Below, in pieces: positions 22,701 to 33,175 of a stretch of DNA of 64,000 nucleotides. Source of the stretch: Maylandia zebra (Eukaryota; Chordata; Actinopteri; Cichliformes; Cichlidae). The first letter of the stretch is position 1; the number at the start of each line of letters is the position of its first letter. The notes below the pieces were generated by a model. The model ran no database searches and was not told the DNA's origin. It worked only from the letters and a program-made list of their open reading frames with translations. Where the stretch lies: the NCBI RefSeq assembly GCF_041146795.1, contig NC_135176.1, forward strand, positions 25,429,786-25,493,785, given 5' to 3'. Made by a program: the position numbers and the translations under genes.

Positions 22701-25431
22701 TCAAGTGTTTCTTCCTGTGGAAGAACACTCTGCATATTGAAAAAGCTCAAACATAACCAGTGACTGCTGGGATTTAGTACTAAGGCTTTTTATCAGTTTA
22801 TCAATGGCCTTTCCATCCAAAGGGACATCCTGAACTTCCTCAGAGAAGGCGAGCTTCCTCACCGTGACAGAGTGAGAGCGGTATACAGAGAGGCTCAGTA
22901 CTATGCCATCGGCCCGCTGCTGGACAGCCTGGAGGACATCCAGCCACTCACAGGGGAGAAAGTTCGACAAGCTTTCCTCGATCTGCTGCCCTACTACAAA
23001 GGTATCTGGGGAAGTCTGTCCTTCACACATGCAACCTTTGTGAAAGAAAACTTTTCAAAGATGTTGCAGACTGTAATAATGCTGTGACAGCTACACACTT
23101 AACTTTTCAATGTGTGTGATGTGCACACAGTGTAAATTATATGCAGTGGAAGCACATTCTTGGGTCTCTGCGACTTCTGAACCAAATAATTACATTTTAG
23201 AGCCTCAATATTTAAAGTGTTGTTGTGTTTTATTTCATTGTGTTGAAGTCACCCCATGCTCTTTAGATTAACCTGGCTGTCGTTAGCATTTAAACCCTCA
23301 GGTTGTTATAAGTAAGCTGATAGGGGTGTAAAAAAAACAAACAAGTAAATGAATCAAGTCTAATATGAAATTTTTATTTGCTGAAGGCTGAAACAACTTG
23401 ATGAGATGCAGCTCCTGATAATGAGTTTGGCATATCCTGTGTGAAGTGTAAAGTGTTGTTCGATTAATGGAAGCGAGAATGGCCTCATACCAAGGAAATG
23501 GTTTATTTATAAGATGTGAATTAAGGTTCATGTAAAATAAATACAAAATATGACAGGAAGAGAAAAGGAAGCGGAGAGGCTGTACTCGGGCAGATTTATT
23601 TAAAAATGGAAGAAAGCAACTAGATTAGACAGTGATTTGAGTCAAGACTGGTTGTGTCCTTAATAAAACACATGCTTTCATAAACACATAAAGTGAGCTA
23701 TTTATCTGTGGTGCACACAAAAAGCAAATGAAGTGTCTAGAATAATACATATAAAAATAAAAATCCATAAACTCTACAGACTAAAGACTCTATTCATTTT
23801 GAAGTTACCGTGTACCATGGGGAAGTCATGGTAACTCTTGAGTCTTAATACGTCATAAATGTTCTGTCCTACAAAAGCCCGCTGTTAAAAACACATGAAA
23901 TATTTACACTGTTAGGGAGTAGAGTAAAACTTTAATGTCCCCTTAAGGCATTTGCTTTGTAGGCAATAGTCCAACACAATACATACACACTTACAGTACA
24001 TATGGTACAATGTACAAAGCTGTTACCATGAATCACGAGGGAGAGAATTCAGAATCTGAACCTGGTGGTGCTAATTTGATGAAAGTCAAACCTTTGCACT
24101 GATGCAATCGTCTGAAGCTCATCATATAAAGGATGCTAAAGGTCGTTAATGGTGGCTAATATTATAGCACATCTTGACGAGTTCATCCAGTTTGTGCCGG
24201 TTTTTGCACATACTGACCCACAAAGGCTGCAGATTACTTTGTGCAAGTGCGAGTCATTCAGCTGTTATTATTGGTATTATAATTGGTATTGGTATTATAA
24301 TTATTATTATTATTATTATTTAGATTGAAAAGCATCACAAAAGGCACAGGTTCATGGCAAAAACAAACACAGACATTGATTTTGGTGTTCATAGCTTTTT
24401 CTTGTCGATAAGAAGAGGTTAGGGAGTGAGAAAATGCTCGTGTTCTCGCCTTAGTCGACTTAAAAGAGCTCACAGATGCTGTTGCCAAGTGACGACTAAA
24501 ACCAAATGACGTGCTGACAGTTTTCCTCCTTGAGGAGTCTAAATGCTCTCACTTAGAGAGTTAAAATCACTTTAAGAAAGATGGCAAAAAATTAAAGACT
24601 CTCCTGCTGTGGAGTAAATCATCTGCTGTGGCGTTGCCTCTGACAGCGAAGCAGTGGTCACGACCCCGATCACAGAGGAAGCAACAGTCTCTCAGTTCAG
24701 CCAGCTCAGCAGTCGCTGTTATAGAAACATCAGATGCAGCCGTACAGCAGATGAGAACATGTATGATACATGTTTATCATCCCAACAATACACATAAGGA
24801 AATAATTAAAGAATGGGGGAAGAGGGAGACAGGAAGCAAAATTAACGCAGGACACAAAAGATAACTAACCTTCAAAGTGAAACAGGAAATATCCAGACAA
24901 ACACGAATAGTAAGACTTAAGGGACCAAAGAGGTACAGAGACAGTGCAAAGAAATGAACTACTACAAATAGTTATTATTTCTTTTTCTAAAAAACTGTAG
25001 CTAATTATCTAGCTCCATCCTGTGTATAGATAAATGCTTCTGTTCTCATTTCAGACAATCTGGAGCGTATCGTGGAAATCGCTAAACTGAGAGCCATGCA
25101 GAAAAAGGCGCGGTTTGCAAAGCTGAAGATCTGCGTCTACAAGGAGGAGATGCCCATCACGCCGTATGAACGCCCTCTTTTTAACTCTCTGCGCTTCGAA
25201 CGCTCGGACAGTGAGGCCAAGCTCTTTGAGCATCACTGCGAGGTGGACGTTTCCTTTGGACCGTGGGAGGCGGTGGCGGACGTTTATGACCTGTTGCACT
25301 GCATCGTCAGTGACCTGGCCGAGCGCGGCATCACCGCCGAGCAGCAGTGCATCGGCGTCTGTGATAAACACCTCATCAACCATTACTACTGCAAGAGGCC
25401 CATCTACGAGTTCAAGATCACATGGTGGTGA
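15213..25431 (+). CDS. kctd7: KCTD7, BTB/POZ potassium-channel tetramerisation-domain protein (four exons)
   Basis: Exons 15213-15371, 17144-17313, 22823-23001 and 25055-25431 join in phase to 294 codons plus stop (human KCTD7 is 289). The start MVVFSAAG and the following MSSSD match human MVVVTG...MSSSD, which decides the start. The BTB domain spans about residues 56-150 (LNVGGTYFTTRLSTLRRYED, AAMFSGRHYIPRD, FIDRDGAYFGDILNFLR). The C-terminal half (FEHHCEVDVSFGPWEAVADV, then CDKHLINHYYCKRPIYEF, end KITWW) is nearly unchanged from human. KCTD7 is a cytosolic BTB protein linked to cullin-3 ubiquitin ligase and neuronal potassium and membrane-potential control; loss in people causes progressive myoclonic epilepsy. 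All four introns-exon borders are GT-AG. Confidence 0.97.
15372..17143 (+). other. kctd7 intron 1
   Basis: It contains a Tc1-like relic at about 16135-16790. A run of A (15390-15400) follows the donor. The acceptor is ctccttttaag at 17143. Confidence 0.7.
16135..16790 (+). mobile_element. Tc1-like transposase relic
   Basis: It reads as broken pieces of a Tc1 transposase: RETKSLTSII-like words near 16170, TVRAIIHKF near 16240, then KMKVLEWPTVDLKQIEMLLHEL at 16505-16570 where the family has MKVLEWPSQSPDLNPIE. The DLN motif and the acidic catalytic region are damaged. It lies on the plus strand inside kctd7 intron 1. Confidence 0.65.
17144..17313 (+). CDS. kctd7: kctd7 exon 2 (BTB domain, first half)
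   Basis: It begins FPEVISLNVGG and ends within the Gly codon of DGAYFG, before donor gtgaga. The acceptor aag is weak in the last-but-two base but the pyrimidine tract tttctccttttaag is good. Conservation with human FPEVVPLNIGG is clear. Confidence 0.95.
18255..18885. repeat. dispersed repeat rich in ggttgccagg and ccaactggtc words
   Basis: Words such as gaggttgccaggccagg, gggtcaccaactggtct and gactggagtcttaatta recur at intervals. The same words (gggtcaccaaccagtct, gactgaagccttat) occur at 35880-36265 in kcnj6 intron 1. The unit and its ends are unclear. Confidence 0.45.
19681..19712. repeat. (TA)16 microsatellite
   Basis: Uninterrupted TA dinucleotides inside kctd7 intron 2. Confidence 0.95.
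22823..23001 (+). CDS. kctd7: kctd7 exon 3 (BTB domain end)
   Basis: It completes the Gly codon, then DILNFLREGELPHRDRVRAV, EAQYYAIGPLLDSLEDIQ and LDLLPYYK; donor gtatct follows. Human has the same exon content with few changes. Confidence 0.95.
23002..25054 (+). other. kctd7 intron 3
   Basis: AT-rich, with a (TTA)n tract at 24297-24321. A weak reverse copy of a T-rich dispersed repeat lies near 24780-24950. The acceptor ttctcatttcag is strong. Confidence 0.6.
24297..24321. repeat. (TTA)n microsatellite
   Basis: Trinucleotide run in kctd7 intron 3, next to imperfect ggtatta repeats. Confidence 0.85.
25055..25431 (+). CDS. kctd7: kctd7 exon 4 (C-terminal domain and stop)
   Basis: From DNLERIVEIAKLRAMQKKAR to the end EFKITWW and TGA at 25429-25431. 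Much higher GC content than the flanking intron and very strong match to the family. Confidence 0.97.
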
Positions 25432-25865
25432 AGCTCCATGGCTGATAGGACCAAAGAGCAATGGGATGGATGTTTCACTTTTAACTCAGCCGATACTGGT
25501 TTTTGTATTGACGTTGCCAGTGTTTTGTGCTGATGTCTTAAAAATGTGACCCTTTAAATCATGCTGTAAGTATTCAGTTTCCCCAAGATGTTTTATATTT
25601 TCCTTCTTGTTCAAGATCTATAGCGTCTTAAAAGTACTGTAGAGAGTACCATAACACACCTAACTCTGGTGGCCTCTAGTTTAACCTCTTACCTTGATTC
25701 AGTGGTGTGCAGGTGTGCTGCAATAGATCACCACAGGTGCGCACGTGTGATACACTCATTAGCCTTCAAGATGAGGTGATGCTTTCAGTTAGCTCAGTTA
25801 GATTACTGTTCAGCCTATTAATAGGTTACTATCCACAAATTAAATTAGGCTGTTTCTAGCAGTCT

Positions 25866-26150
25866 AAGCAGACATCCCCAGACCTACCTCTCTCCCAGCC
25901 ACCTCCTCCAGCGCTTCCTGGGGGGACACAGATTTTTCCAAGCTACCCGAGAGACATAATCTCTTCCATTTGTCCTGGGTCTGACCCGGGGCCTCCAGCC
26001 TGTTGGACATGCCCAAACACCTCACCTGGGAGGCGCTAGTGAAATGCTGGAACCATCTCAGCTGGCTCCTTTTGATGTAGAGTAGTAGCTTTACTCTGAG
26101 AAACCCACCCGAGGGTCTCAGCATTAACATTGAGTGAGAGACGGGGTACC
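25866..26150 (-). mobile_element. LINE relic (C-terminal end of ORF2)
   Basis: The minus strand reads RSQLRWFQHFTSASQ, then GQTQDKWKRLCLSG and EALEEVAGREVGLG. This is the well-known fish LINE C-terminus (SQLRWFGHLVRMP, GRPRTRWRDYVS, EELEEVAGEREVW), with changes throughout. Frame is open for 88 codons but lacks the reverse transcriptase. Confidence 0.7.
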
Positions 26151-27721
26151 CTTGGACAGGCAGTCAGTGGATCAGAGGGATAAAACAGAGACTTATGCTC
26201 ACATTTACACTTACAGCAAATTTAGAATCACCAGCTAAGTTAACAAGCTTGTCTTTGAACTGTGGCAGGAAACTGGAACACCTATGAAGATGTCACACAA
26301 AAGGCCCCGTGAGGTTGCTCTCAGGTGGCAGCACTGACCATCGTAGCACCAACCTGCACTTTGGTCATTTTTGGAGTTAATGTATTTAATTAAATGTCAA
26401 AGCAGGAAATGTTTTGGCCACATACATCATACCTATTGTTTATTGCATGTATACTCAGAGTTATTAACAAATGATGAAGGAAATGCACATCATGCACAAA
26501 TGGCATGGGTGAAAGGCAACCTGTGTAGCTGAAGCATATCTACTCTGTTAGACACATGCGGATGGATGGATATAAATTTTCTGATGGAAAGATTCACTTC
26601 ACTTTAAATGACTAAAGTAATCAACCTACCTTTAAAAAGGAGCACATTTAAGTCATGCAGGAACTCTGAGACCAATATGTACAATTATGTATTAAACATA
26701 GAAAAATAGAAACAGTAGTGCTTCACGATCAGCTGTGCACATGTAGCATGCGAGCAGGTGGATTCCGAAGGAAAAAAAGCATTGTTTCCTAACATGGATC
26801 AATTTGAAAGTACGGCTGCTTCTGATGTAAACCGCTGATCGCTTCATATTTAATCCACATGGCTTGCCGCATTGTCTGTTAGACTTACAGTTTTAGGAAA
26901 CATCAGCCAATGAAGTCACAAGTACACCTGTTGTACTCACACCAGGTGAGGGTGAGTCCAGTTTGTTTGCTGCGTGCTGTGCCAAGGTGCAAGTAAGTGA
27001 GCCATCATTGCACTCGGGCACATTATGCATATAGTGTGATCACCTATCTGCACTCCAGCACAGACCTGTCAGTGCTTCCTCAGCGACAGCTGCATCCATG
27101 TGAGGACAGCCTGTCACCACTTTCCCAATTATGCCACCAACAGTTTTACTTGTGCACGGTGCCCCTCGCGTTCTCTGCAGCCTTGCTTCCAAACACTGTA
27201 TGGGGATGAAGTTTCTCTTTTACAACAGAAAAAGACGTTGGGGAAAAAACGTAGGATGAAATGCTGGTAGTTAAGGCGCCAATTACAGTAGTCTGCATCT
27301 GTGCAACCTGTAGTTATATTTCTAGGACACATATATCACTCGATTAAGGTGCGTCCCCACAGGATAAGAATGTAGAAAGTCACTGACATTCAATGAGAGC
27401 GAGGGATAACATTGATTTAGTTGTGACAGGGAGCATCTGAAGCCTTGTTATCACCCATCAGCTACAAAGCGATAGACAGTGAGGAAACTGTTTCCTGTGT
27501 GGACGACCTAAAAGATAGCAGAATTTCACTCACCAAATCTAAAACCCAGACGCGGTCTTGGATTAGCAGAGATTATTTAATTCTATTAAAAATGCTCCAA
27601 AAGCCTCTAGAACAACACAAAGACCTTTAAGAGGTCGAGTTCAGTGAATACACTTAGTGAAGGTCAAGCCACGCCCTGTACAGTTGATATGAAGGAGGGA
27701 AATATCCACAGTTAGTGCCAA

Positions 27722-27880
27722 CCTGTAAACATATTAATGCTGTGAAAGTGGGTATTTTATAATGGGAGTCTATGGGGACTTTTTGCCTTTTGGAGGCAGC
27801 CTCAAGTGGCCACTTGAGGAACTACAGTTTTTTTCCACTTTATGTTTTTGGTTCATTTTTCAGCTCTAAAGGTTGCTGCG
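27722..27880 (+). repeat. dispersed repeat with an 18-bp palindrome, copy 1
   Basis: Shares gggagtctatgggga, ggcagcctcaagtggccac and gaggaactacagtttt with copies at 36885-37060 and 62195-62350. The palindrome ctcaagtggccacttgag is at 27801-27818. Confidence 0.6.
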
Positions 27881-29099
27881 TGATTTTAGCTCAGCTGAAA
27901 CTCAGCACTGTACTTACTCAGGTCCACAGAAATTTACCCGCCAAGTTTAAAAACAGTTGAGGACATGCAGAGATTTCTTGAATCATTAGCTGACTTTATC
28001 CACCATGTACAGAGGAGTTAAAGAAGGTCAGGAATGCCATGGTTTTATAGAAAATCAGCCCCATTTAAAATCTGATAATCTCGACTCTAAGTGTGTGATT
28101 TAAGTTTGAAGGTTGTTGGTGTATATCTATGATGACTTTGTGTCCGAGCCACCAGCAGTGCTGTGGTTAAGCAGACAAGCTGTAAGAAGTCAGTAAGACG
28201 TCTGTGATGTAACCACAGATCGACTTTAAAGGCCAGCTCTAACCGTACCATTATGTATGTTTATGCATTAATTCATTTCCTGATTTATCAGTCTGACTGT
28301 AGCTTTGGTCTGACCTGTGTCAGGGTTCATGACCCACCACATTTCCAGAGCCATCATTTGAACACATGCCCTTATAGTGGATATTGTATATTGTGATTAA
28401 ACTGAAGTCAGATGTGTATATTTTAAGACTAACTTGCTTCAGGTGTAATCTAGACAGAGTATATTTTCATTAAGCTGCAAGTTTTTAAAGCTATAAGGAA
28501 GCTGGGGCTGTATCCATATTGCCATTCACAGTGTGGGTTGAAGGAGTTTGTTTTATTGCACACTAATGAATATTTGTAGTTAATGCAGCAGATGTGAAGC
28601 TGTCTAGAATTCAGAAATATTTGTTAACAACCTCAGTTGTTATTTTTCCACCTCTTTTAACACTGCTGTACTTTATAAAGTCAGAGCACCTTGAAAGTTT
28701 GACATCTCCAAGTTTCACCTCAGTGTCGCCTCACTTCAGTTATCCTTACTAAGAAATGCAAACATGCTTATTTTATTGATTATGCAGGAGCGATGCTACA
28801 TTATTTCCTGGAGCACTACTTGTAACTTTGTTTTTACAACATTGTGTTTGTTTATAGTGTTTTATTTGGTTTCTTATCTGTTTCTGTTAGCTTCCAGGAA
28901 GCTCTGGTTATATATTGTCGACTTCAGTTTGTTTGTATTGTGAAAGACTAATGTGTCATTTTTATTATTTATGGTAAAATTAAAACTGTTAAGTGCATCC
29001 ACAACTTTGTTCCTGTTTTATTGACCATTCTGTGGTGAAGATTTGTAGGAATAAAGTTAAATAAAATATTGTATTTATAAAAGAGCGAATAACATTTTT

Positions 29100-29345
29100 A
29101 ATGTTCTTACACAGCTGTGTTCAGAAGTTTACACCACCATGCTTGACAGTTTGTACAGTGTTCTTATGTTTGAAAGCCTCACCTCTCCTCCAAACATACC
29201 TCTTGTCACTGTGACCAAATAGCTCAGTCTTTGTCTCATCTGACCATAAAACTTTTCTGCAGAAGGCATTTGGCTTGGCCTCTCAGTCCATCACAGTGGA
29301 CAGTGACAGTTTTGGTCTTTTTCCAGACCTTGGCAATATGGTGAC
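29100..29345 (+). repeat. fish dispersed repeat (Tc1-like fragment)
   Basis: Contains caccatgcttgacagt, tctcatctgaccataaaact and tgcagaaggcatttggcttgg, typical of a common fish DNA-element fragment as I remember it. No ends recognised. Confidence 0.45.
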
Positions 29346-29834
29346 ATGTCAAATATATAGGTATATACAGGTAAATTTATATAATTATAACTTCAATTAT
29401 GCTTCTTAGATCTTCAGAGTTCCTTGGACTTTCTCATTAATCTGAGTATTTGTCAGTCCAGTGATGTCAAACAAATCCTTTTTATGCTGCAGAAATCATT
29501 AACAGCCCAAAATTACCACGATATTGATGTCCAGGATGAGTGGAATGAGGGCAAGCACCTTAAACTACTGGATGCTACTTCAGCAAGTCAGCTCAATCCT
29601 GCCAGCAATGGTGAGTTATTGCCTGGATTTTTCCAGCAATGCGAGTGGAGACCCGGAGGATCCAGGTTCAGCACCATGGAGAGCACCGAGGCATACATCC
29701 TGAGTGTAAAAATAACAAAATCAACATGCTAGCAAAATATATTTACATTTTTCCTCTTACTATATGTTCATTTAATATATAGAGGATTGTTAGTCCTTGT
29801 TGCCTCAAACTGAGCATTTATTTATGATATAGCC
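29346..29834. other. intergenic, chance reading frame only
   Basis: A frame of about 100 codons at 29424-29732 begins at a non-ATG codon (TTG) and shows no family likeness. I treat it as chance. Confidence 0.4.
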
Positions 29835-30460
29835 CAGCAATTCACACGGGTTTCCAGCATTCGACGATAGAAGACTGGAAAAAAGTTGCCTGGTCTGATG
29901 AGTCTTGATTTCTGCTGTGATATTCACATGTAGGGTAAGTATCTATGTAAGCAGCTAGTATGTAATGCCAGAATTGGCATAACCAACATGAGAACATGGA
30001 TCCATCTGGCCTTGTATCAGTGTTTCAGGCTGTTGGCGATATAATGGTGTTGGGATATTTTACTGGCGCTCCTTGCCCCACCTAAATATTGTTGCTGACC
30101 CTGTTCATCCCTTTGTGGCTTCAGTGTAGCATCTTCTGATTGCTGCTTTCAGCAGGATAACGTGCCATGTCACCTTAAACTGGTTCCTTCAACATGACAG
30201 TGAATTCGCTGCACTCAAACGACCTCCACAGTCATCAGGTCTCAATCCAATAGACCGTCTTTGGGATGTGGTGGAACATAAGATTGATATCATTGTTGTG
30301 CAGTAACTGCGTGATGCTATCATGTCAACATGGACCAAAATCTCTCTTCTTCCAGCGTCTCGTTGAATGTAAGCTGAGAAGAATTTAAGCAATTCTGGAG
30401 ACAAAAGGGAATCCAACCCGGTACCAGCAAGGTCCAGCTAATAAAGTGGTCAAGTGTATG
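29835..30460 (+). mobile_element. Tc1-like element, 3' half
   Basis: It starts at the segment corresponding to mid-transposase (gaagactggaaaaaagttgc, tggtctgatgagtcttgatt) and runs to the right end aataaagtggtcaagtgt. It includes cctccacagtcatcaggtct. The left half is missing, and stops break the frame. Same family as 2590, 5600 and 58942. Confidence 0.75.
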
Positions 30461-30734
30461 TATGGTATAGCTTATGTCCTATAATGACGTCCTTTTTATT
30501 TGACCAAAATACTGCAGCTCCTGTAATGATGCCTCTTTTATTTTTTCAAGTTTATTGAATTATTGGCAAACGAACTGCTGAGAAATTTAAAGCGACCTCG
30601 TTCACGAGTCTAACAATGATGTCAGAAAGGCTTCTGCATTTACTTTGCATTGTTTTACTGATATATTGCTTATTTCTCCTGATGTTTCCATGCACTGTGT
30701 ATCCGCACTGTGTTGTATCACCTCCCATATTTCC

Positions 30735-30845
30735 AGTCCCCCTCCTTCTCCTCCCTCTCTCTCTGCTTACTCTTTCTCTCTTTTTGCTCAACCTTCCTCT
30801 TCCTCTCTCGCTCTCTCCCTCTCTCTCCCTATGTCTCTCTCCCAG
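30735..30845 (+). repeat. CT-rich polypyrimidine tract
   Basis: About 110 bases almost only C and T, including tctctctccctctctctcc, just upstream of the proposed kcnj6 first exon. It may be part of the promoter or a simple repeat. Confidence 0.7.
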
Positions 30846-30849
30846 CTGA

Positions 30850-31044
30850 GAGGGGTGGAGGCTGACGGCCGATGGTTTTTAAACGGATAGGGGATGGAGG
30901 AAAGGGGGAATTAGTGGCTCCTCTTCACTCGGTCTTCGCAACAGCGTCCCGGTAATCAGAGACCAGCAGCCTCAGCGGAGATTTTTCATGGGAACGAAAC
31001 GGCTTAAAATGAGCCGGAGAGTGATCGCTGATCTGCTGCACAAG
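30850..31044 (+). promoter_or_regulatory. kcnj6: probable kcnj6 promoter / non-coding first exon
   Basis: The region is CpG-richer than its surroundings and ends in a strong donor, cacaag|gtaaga, at 31044/31045. Two in-frame ATGs (30988, 31009) begin a frame that reaches the donor. Joined to the kcnj6 coding exon at 44374, it reads one further codon and then TGA, so the exon would be 5' UTR with a 20-codon upstream frame. The link to kcnj6 is inferred from strand, position and splice signal; no transcript is available. Confidence 0.4.
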
Positions 31045-33009
31045 GTAAGAGCCTCTCCTTCCTGCGCGGCTCCTTGCGGCGATGCTGATGATCGGCTTGT
31101 TAAATGTAATCATGTGTTTTATATGGAAGGGGGGGAGGAGGGCAGTGGGGGTGGATAGTTACATAACAGGGCATATCAGAGATTAATTAAGACAATAATA
31201 ATCAGCATAAGAGAAAGACAGACACACAGAGGGAGAGAGAGATAAGGGGGAAAGGCGCATCTCAGATGGTGGAAGCTGACTGAGGAAGCTCCCGGCGGCT
31301 GTTTTGTGCGCTGACATGATAAGGAGAGGAAAGCAGCCGCTCGGATGGAAGAAACTGGAAGGTGTTGAAGAAAATGTTGCAGGCTGTGAGCGCCTGCAGG
31401 CCTCACGTCACCACAGGACACAGATAAGGCTAATAAACGAGCCACACTGCAGCACATAAAGGCAGCAAATGAAGCAACGACAGGAGGCCATCGTCATCAT
31501 CATTATTATCATTATTATTGCTGTTATAATCGCGATCACCTACACCCCCCCACACCCGTGACAGCGGGGGAAATATCTCCTGCTTGGTTTGCTCTCGAAA
31601 TCATTTAGCCGGGTCGTAATAAAAACCCCTGCTGTTATATTCACTTCACTTTTCCCTGGATTACAGGTGAAGCTAAACCTCCCCCTCCCCTTAACCAGCC
31701 CACTCTTTAATACATATAAAAGTTTTTAAATAAAGGTTGAAACTTCCCCTAAACAGAAATTATACTCGCATATAAAACTGAAATGAACTGTAATGATGAT
31801 AAAAATAAATTATAAACTAACAGCTCCTCACACTTGAATAACCTCAGGTCGTGACACAGCCCCTTCTAATTCATTCATTCATTTATTCATTCATTAACTT
31901 AATTTCATAAGGCAGCCAGGTTAAGATGTGTGTCCAGAAACATTTATAAATCTGAGATGGTGCAAAAGCAAGCACGAAGTCCAGAAATGGTTCATTTCCT
32001 TTCAGTCGTGCTTTAGAAATGTGCTGTAGGGGTTATAAACTGGGCAAACTGGGATGTGCTGGAGGTTTTTCCAGAAAGGCGCTGAAATGCAAAAGAAATG
32101 CAGTGAAAAGCAGGCTCTGCCGGGGTATAATTAACTCAAATGGAGTGGTGTAATTAATTATTTATAAGTCATTTAATCGGGTGGTCCGAGAAACATTAAT
32201 AATTCTGCACAAGCAGCAAACAAATATGCAGCAACACAACCACAACGGACAAAAACCATTAGGCGACACCACATAATAAAGCTTTTTAGGGCAGTCGGCA
32301 CTTTAGTTATTGGATTGTACCCTGCACAATGTAAAAGAGAAGAAGAGAGACATGATTTGGCAACTTCTACAGCCTGTTTTCTTTTTCTGTTATAAAATAT
32401 AATGTGAATGGGAATTTAGTGTCCACTGAAGTCCTTTAGGGCTATAAATCTGACGGCTGTAATCTCAAGCAGTTAATGAAACCGGTAATTCCTTGACCAC
32501 TTTCATTTTAAAGCCTTAAAATGTAGAATTTATGAAGATTTCTTTCTTCTTTCTTTCTTTTTATGAAGATATTTGCCATTAAAATCTGTTCAGGTGTAAA
32601 TCTGACTCACAGTTTCCAACTGCAGTGATTTTTCCTTATGAAATAGCATAGTATAAATAGTTTGATCCAATAGACAGTGAGTACATTGGATCCCAGCCTC
32701 CTTTAAAAAAACATTTTCTTCTGTGTTGCTCATTTAAGTCGGTTACCTGAGGCTCCTGCCAGTCTCCACTCTGTGGTCCTCCTCTGGAGTAACGCCGTTT
32801 TTGTGCTGGTAACACGATTCAGCAGAATTCACTCTGTGCTTGTTTTCCTGCTGATACTGTGTCTCAGTTGATATTAACTCAATCCTGTTCTGTTGATAGT
32901 CACTTTGCATTTGTCTGCATAAAATGTATGTTTTTTGTTTGAGGCTCATTTTCCTTCCCTGGACTACCACCCTGGCTAGACATGTCAAAATATCAGAAAT
33001 CAGGTCATT

Positions 33010-33175
33010 AGTAACAATATTCTTGTTCTTGTGGCGTAGACCAATCCACCGGACTAATAACATGCAGACCCCTTCTCCCCTTGTTGCTGCCAAAGCAGCT
33101 CTGACCCTCTGTCCTGTGGTGGCTGGCATCAGGACGTTGGCAGCAGATCCTGTGGGTCCTGATGGCTGAGGCCTC
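33010..33175. repeat. dispersed repeat fragment
   Basis: The block catcaggacgttggcagcag followed by atcctgtgggtcctga is a frequent fish repeat as I recall; a piece probably of the same family lies at 61320-61440. The 148-codon minus-strand frame over this area is not gene-like. Confidence 0.4.

Larger units (their letters stand above)
17314..22822 (+). other. kctd7 intron 2
   Basis: It holds an inverted-word repeat region at 18255-18885, a (TA)16 tract at 19681-19712 and AT-rich sequence. No other coding exon was seen. Confidence 0.6.
25432..29065 (+). other. kctd7: kctd7 3' UTR candidate and downstream sequence
   Basis: No aataaa was seen soon after the stop. The first convincing end is two overlapping-region signals, aataaa at 29050-29055 and 29060-29065, after AT-rich UTR-like sequence. 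That would give a UTR of about 3.6 kb, including a LINE relic (25866-26150) and a dispersed repeat (27722-27880). This is inference; an earlier, weaker poly(A) site is possible. Confidence 0.35.

Noticed and set aside
22701..23030. 109-codon minus-strand frame
   Set aside because: Shadow of kctd7 exon 3.
25051..25461. 136-codon minus-strand frame
   Set aside because: Exact shadow of kctd7 exon 4.
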